The notes under the pieces were generated by a model. That model worked only from the letters and a program-made list of their open reading frames with translations, had not been told where the DNA came from and did no database searches. The position numbers and the translations under genes were made by a program. A DNA stretch of 16,279 nucleotides from CAZEBW01 sp964510205. GTDB lineage: Bacteria; Chloroflexota; Anaerolineae; VGOG01. Where the stretch lies: positions 1 to 16,279 of the forward strand of contig CAZEBW010000080.1 of assembly GCA_964510205.1 (NCBI GenBank). The letters run 5' to 3'. The first letter of the stretch is position 1. Every line of letters starts with the position of its first letter. This document shows, in pieces, positions 13,660 through 16,279 of this stretch.

Positions 13660-14805
13660 CTATACCACAACCAGCTCCAGCGGATACTGCGATAGCCGTT
13701 CCGCACCGGCTTCTGTAACCAGATAGGTATCGCCCAGGTAGAAACTTTGCCCCTCCACGATCAAAGCGGGATGCATCACAATCATCATGTTGACTTCAGC
13801 GATCACATCGCTGTCCACGCTAAGCAGCGGTGGCTCAAAGTTGTCCATACCAATGCCGTGACCGTAAGGGATCCTGCCTTGAGGGGCGATAGGCTCTAAA
13901 ACCTCTGCTATCCCCCCCGCCACCTCACTAATTGGCACTCCTGGACTCAAAGCGTCTTGTGCGGTAGAGATAGCGTGTGTGAAGGTCTCTACGACGCGTC
14001 GAGCCAGCGGACTGGGCTCACCTCGACTGAACATCCGGACGCTCTGGATCCAGTGGCCCCCAGGGCTAACGGGCTCCACCGAATATTGGACCATGTCACC
14101 CGGAGCGACTGCCCGCTGTGAGGGAATGGGCATAACCTGCCGCCCCTGAGAGTCAATGAGAAGGAGACACTCTTCCGAGTTCAAGCGACGGAGCTGGGCT
14201 TCACCAGCAGCAAAGATCTCCGCCTCAGTCGCACCTTCCGCAATAAGAGAGGCTGCCTCAGTGAAAACCTGGTCGGCCATAGAAGCTGCATGACGGGCCA
14301 GGTTGATCTCCAATGGCCCTTTGACCATCCGCAGTCGAGCGAGGGAGGCAGTCGCCGAAGTGATTTCTGCACCGGATAGTCTTTCCGCAAGAGCTTGCTC
14401 AAAGCCGACGATGGTGTCTTGCCCCACCAGGCCGATACACCCAGTAGCATAGCCCCGATCTTGTAAGACGGCAGCCATATCCCTCGGAAAATCCGGGCTG
14501 AAACGCACATCCTCTGCCCATGCGATGCTCTCTGCCCAGACCGCGTGGACAGGGTAGGGTACAAATAACACGGAATCGCCACGGCGGGGGAAGACAACGC
14601 CAGCGTAGCGACTGACTGGCGGACCGTAGTTGGTGACATAGCGGAGATTCCCTTTGCGCCCTAAAACAGCGCTGGCCAATACAACAAGCGCATCTAACCC
14701 TTCAGCGTCCATCATGCTATGTAGACGTTCGTACCGCTCCTGTTTGAGCTCAGGGACGGATACAGAGCACAGTTTCCACAACTCTTTTCCTTTAAGCTCT
14801 CTCAC
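13660..14805 (-). CDS. M24-family (creatinase/ectoine-hydrolase-like) protein lacking the metal ligands
   Basis: Pita-bread-fold hydrolase. Of its 381 residues, about 20-150 form the creatinase N-terminal domain and about 160-381 the M24 domain. The five dimetal ligands of true aminopeptidases are not kept: the first aspartate is V243/E244, the second Q254 (in GHWIQSVRMF, normally GYxxDxTRTF), the first glutamate H345 (IVMHPAL, normally TIEPG) and the second G358 (GDTYLVTEAG). Only H316 in YGHGIG remains. Metal-free M24 members include creatinase and, to my knowledge, the ectoine hydrolase DoeA/EutD, so a C-N hydrolase of a small or cyclic molecule is more likely than a peptidase. The start is GTG at 14805, with GGAAAGGAC about 6 bases upstream. 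First gene of the pair with the creatininase-family gene; the repeat array at 14915-15098 lies upstream. Confidence 0.88.
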   Translation of the reverse strand: MRELKGKELWKLCSVSVPELKQERYERLHSMMDAEGLDALVVLASAVLGRKGNLRYVTNYGPPVSRYAGVVFPRRGDSVLFVPYPVHAVWAESIAWAEDVRFSPDFPRDMAAVLQDRGYATGCIGLVGQDTIVGFEQALAERLSGAEITSATASLARLRMVKGPLEINLARHAASMADQVFTEAASLIAEGATEAEIFAAGEAQLRRLNSEECLLLIDSQGRQVMPIPSQRAVAPGDMVQYSVEPVSPGGHWIQSVRMFSRGEPSPLARRVVETFTHAISTAQDALSPGVPISEVAGGIAEVLEPIAPQGRIPYGHGIGMDNFEPPLLSVDSDVIAEVNMMIVMHPALIVEGQSFYLGDTYLVTEAGAERLSQYPLELVVV

Positions 14806-14914
14806 AATATTGTCCTTTCCGGCTAGCCCAAAAAATCAGTACTTTCCTTTTGACTGGTTGACGGCGAAGGTTTTGCAAAAAGAGGATAATCGTGTGAGCA
14901 TGCAATAGTTGTCG
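14806..14914 (-). other. Leader of the M24 gene
   Basis: The 109 bases between the GTG start and the repeat array contain the ribosome site GGAAAGGAC. I see no gene and no convincing -35/-10 pair on the minus strand, so the promoter may lie inside or beyond the array. Confidence 0.4.
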
Positions 14915-15098
14915 TGTAGCAGGCATCGTTAACAGGCGAAATGTAGCAGTGGAACGTTAACAAGCTAAGCGCGTTTTTGTAGTGCCTATCGTTTACATCG
15001 GCGTGGTAAGGGAGTTTCAGAAGGTGAATGAACGTGTTCAGTTGTTAACGATTCGCTGCTACAAATAGGCGCTTAGATTCAGTGTAAACCTTTCACTG
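14915..15098. repeat. Array of TGTAGCAG/CGTTAACA repeats in inverted-repeat arrangement
   Basis: A two-block motif, TGTAGCAG then CGTTAACA within 2-5 bases, occurs directly at 14915-14934 and 14942-14962, as a variant (TGTAG, CGTTTACA) at 14978-14997, and inverted at 15043-15063. A further GTTTACA lies inverted at 15083-15089. The arms 14947-14999 and 15041-15098 form an imperfect inverted repeat sharing CAGTG, CTAAGCGC, TTTGTAG and ATCGTT blocks in the same order. It lies between the Lrp-type gene and the M24 gene, 110-290 bases upstream of the latter. It may be a multi-site operator (Lrp proteins bind cooperatively to arrays) or the collapsed ends of a transposon with repeated transposase-binding sites. 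Confidence 0.75.
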
Positions 15099-15120
15099 AG
15101 GTGTATTCTTTTGGGGTTTT

Positions 15121-15153
15121 CATAAGCACCTCTTGGTAGAGTTTGTGCCTATG
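15121..15153 (-). terminator. Hairpin downstream of the Lrp-type gene, possible terminator
   Basis: CATAAGCAC (15121-15129) pairs with GTGCCTATG (15145-15153) at 8 of 9 positions, and the loop holds an inner CTCT-TGGT-AGAG stem. It begins 54 bases past the regulator stop. No T-run follows on the minus strand, so termination would be weak or factor-assisted; otherwise it marks the 3' end of the transcript. Confidence 0.4.
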
Positions 15154-15207
15154 ATACCACTTTTCTGTCATTCTATCCCAGGGTCGCTTTTGCGGTAATG
15201 CCTATTT

Positions 15208-15711
15208 TCACTTCAATTGTTCCTTGTTGTCTGTCTTGCAATAGACCTCTCTGGGTAACTTCCAATTGTAGGTGAACTTCAGCGCTAGCGGGAGTAGGTA
15301 GGTCTGCGTCCGACGGACGCCGGGAATCGTCTGTACTTCGTTGAGTACAAATTCGTATAATTCATCCACAGACCTGGCCACAACCTGGATGCTGATGTCC
15401 CGATCCCCTGTTGCAGCGCTGGCATAACTCACGCGGTCCAGTTCTGCAAAATGCTGTACAATGTCGGGAATCAAGCCTGGCTCGGCCTCTATCAGGATGT
15501 CGGCCATCACAGTGTAACCTAGGGGTTTTGGATGGACTACAGCGGTGATAGAGATCACACCTGCCTGCAAAAGCTGCTCTATACGATAGCGAACGACACG
15601 GGGGCTTACTCCGTCCAGTTGGCTGGCAATATCAACGGCAGACATGCGGCCATCTTGCTGAAGCAAGTCAATAATCACTGCGTCAATTGTATCGATCTTG
15701 ATTTGACCCAT
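15208..15711 (-). CDS. Lrp/AsnC-family transcriptional regulator
   Basis: DNA-binding regulator that senses a small amino-acid-like effector. The 167 residues have the family layout: N-terminal helix-turn-helix at about 6-52 (DAVIIDLLQQDGRMSAVDIASQL, then SPRVVRYRIEQLLQAGVI) and a C-terminal RAM ligand and oligomerisation domain at about 65-145, with GDRDISIQVVARSVDELYEFV and the GVRRTQTYL turn. The C-terminal tail is about 15 residues longer than in E. coli Lrp-sized domains. The ribosome site before the ATG at 15711 is weak. It has its own consensus promoter at 15829-15857. Its position next to a metal-less M24 gene and AstE-type genes parallels the AsnC/Lrp regulator DoeX of ectoine gene clusters. 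It is the likely controller of the cluster and perhaps of itself. Confidence 0.92.
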   Translation of the reverse strand: MGQIKIDTIDAVIIDLLQQDGRMSAVDIASQLDGVSPRVVRYRIEQLLQAGVISITAVVHPKPLGYTVMADILIEAEPGLIPDIVQHFAELDRVSYASAATGDRDISIQVVARSVDELYEFVLNEVQTIPGVRRTQTYLLPLALKFTYNWKLPREVYCKTDNKEQLK

Positions 15712-15800
15712 TTTGTGTCACTTCGTCGTGATATCGCAATAAATGCTTCAAGTCTGAGATCCAGTAGTCACGTGCTCAACCATCAAGGGCACTTAAAGTC

Positions 15801-15817
15801 ACAACCATGAAGGTTGT
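15801..15817. promoter_or_regulatory. Perfect dyad ACAACC-N5-GGTTGT just downstream of the Lrp transcription start
   Basis: ACAACC (15801-15806) and GGTTGT (15812-15817) are exact reverse complements. They lie roughly 5-20 bases into the predicted Lrp transcript, where a bound regulator would block initiation. An autoregulatory operator is a reasonable guess; a small RNA hairpin is the alternative. Confidence 0.4.
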
Positions 15818-15828
15818 TTCTTACAAAG

Positions 15829-15857
15829 ATTATACCATAAATGTCGTTTTTTGTCAA
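15829..15857 (-). promoter_or_regulatory. Consensus sigma70-type promoter of the Lrp/AsnC gene
   Basis: On the minus strand TTGACA (15857-15852) is followed after exactly 17 bases by TATAAT (15834-15829). Both hexamers match the consensus fully. The expected start is near 15822, giving a leader of about 110 bases. Upstream, TGTCGTTTTTT occurs twice 32 bases apart (15842 and 15874), about three helical turns, and may also bind protein. Confidence 0.85.
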
Positions 15858-15925
15858 TGAATTGTGAATTTCTTGTCGTTTTTTTACAAAATAATACCTC
15901 ACGCGGGATGAAAAAGGAAACAAGG

Positions 15926-16204
15926 ATGAGTAAAGAACTGGTTTATCAGTCGCATTCCCGCCAAGCTGTGCCAGGTGGAACGTTCGGACGTGTAGATGTT
16001 GCTGGTGGGCAGGAGCATCGACTTTTCGACCTCAGCGGACTACGCTGTCAAGGAATTGCTGTTGTGCAAGCCTGCTGGCACATGTTTACTTGCCAGTCTC
16101 TGGAAATGGAGTATAATCGTGACGCTTGGCACACTAGCGTAACAATTGTGCAATCAGAGCCCAAATCGTCGAAAACGGGGCAAAAACAGAACTTTTCCAA
16201 CTGA
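15926..16204 (+). CDS. Small hypothetical open frame, doubtful
   Basis: A 92-codon frame beginning MSKELVYQSHSRQAVPGG. AAGGA lies about 8 bases before the ATG. I recognise no domain. A good promoter (16090-16117) for the next gene lies inside it, and the frame ends in a low-complexity hydrophilic tail. It may be an unannotated leader peptide gene or simply non-coding. In-frame starts at 15851 and 15908 are less likely. Confidence 0.2.
   Translation: MSKELVYQSHSRQAVPGGTFGRVDVAGGQEHRLFDLSGLRCQGIAVVQACWHMFTCQSLEMEYNRDAWHTSVTIVQSEPKSSKTGQKQNFSN
16090..16117 (+). promoter_or_regulatory. Sigma70-type promoter for the gene at 16254
   Basis: TTGCCA (16090-16095) and TATAAT (16112-16117) are 16 bases apart. 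The start would be near 16124, giving a leader of about 130 bases before the ATG at 16254. Confidence 0.6.
16122..16140. promoter_or_regulatory. Short dyad at the predicted transcription start
   Basis: ACGCT (16122-16126) and AGCGT (16136-16140) are reverse complements with a 9-base spacer, lying on the predicted +1 of the rightward promoter. Possible operator; a 5-bp arm is weak evidence. Confidence 0.25.
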
Positions 16205-16253
16205 ACGGTCTTGAGGTAAACTCGTTGTGATCCTAATAACCAGGAGGTTCACG

Positions 16254-16279
16254 ATGAGTCGATTGTCAACTGAGACCCA
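16254..16279 (+). CDS. Start of a rightward gene, cut off by the window edge
   Basis: ATG at 16254 has AGGAGG 6 bases upstream (16242-16247) and follows the promoter at 16090-16117. Only the first eight complete codons are visible (MSRLSTET), too few to identify the product. It diverges from the Lrp-type gene, so it may be another target of that regulator. Confidence 0.7.

Noticed and set aside
1..16279. tRNA, rRNA or phage attachment site
   Set aside because: Reading both strands I saw no cloverleaf with a TTCRA loop, no rRNA-like sequence and no integrase gene.

Overview
The window looks like part of a Chloroflexota (Anaerolineae/Caldilineae-type) genome. The clearest pointer is the substrate-binding lipoprotein, whose spacer after the lipid-anchored cysteine is built of repeated EKEVEVTKVV-type units, a style familiar from that phylum. 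Gene style and the transposase types fit this, but no rRNA or other marker gene is present, so the assignment is inference.

Layout. Every non-transposase gene except those at the far right edge reads on the minus strand. From right to left: an Lrp/AsnC regulator (15711-15208) with a consensus sigma70-type promoter; an inverted-repeat or operator-like array (14915-15098); a creatinase-like M24 protein that has lost its metal ligands (14805-13660); a creatininase-family amidohydrolase (13609-12809); a 225-bp fold-back MITE with a 5-bp target duplication (12487-12711); then a tight four-gene run of an AstE/AspA-type deacylase (12367-11360), a cytosolic CapA-like metallophosphatase (11319-10276), a DUF6506-type small protein (10246-9947) and a second AstE/AspA-type deacylase (9903-8827). 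An insertion-sequence island follows (about 4128-8829). Beyond it lie an oligopeptide-type substrate-binding lipoprotein (3985-2216), a D-2-hydroxyacid dehydrogenase (2101-1148) and a DppB-type permease (1115-183). The left edge (1-74) carries the end of a second element with the same termini as the MITE, in or next to the start of whatever followed the permease. At the right edge a new plus-strand gene starts at 16254 behind a good promoter.

The island can be read in order. An ISL3-family element (6118-8821) landed on the stop codon of the second deacylase gene and left an 8-bp duplication. A 1.9-kb IS4-clan element (6793-8711) then inserted into the ISL3 transposase and the ISL3 3' half was lost. 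A separate 1.9-kb DDE-transposase element (about 4128-6034) sits in the leader of the binding-protein gene. Removing the insertions leaves only about 0.2 kb between the deacylase stop and the binding-protein start, so the enzyme and transporter halves were probably neighbours in one operon or regulon.

Working together. Metal-less M24 hydrolase, AstE-type deacylase, Lrp/AsnC regulator and peptide-type ABC importer are the recognisable core of ectoine-type catabolism (DoeA/EutD, DoeB/EutE, DoeX-like regulator). The creatininase-family, CapA-like and DUF6506 proteins, the second deacylase and the hydroxyacid dehydrogenase are not part of the textbook version. I propose an import, ring-opening and deacylation pathway for a cyclic or N-acylated amino-acid-like solute. 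The substrate is not determined by the sequence.
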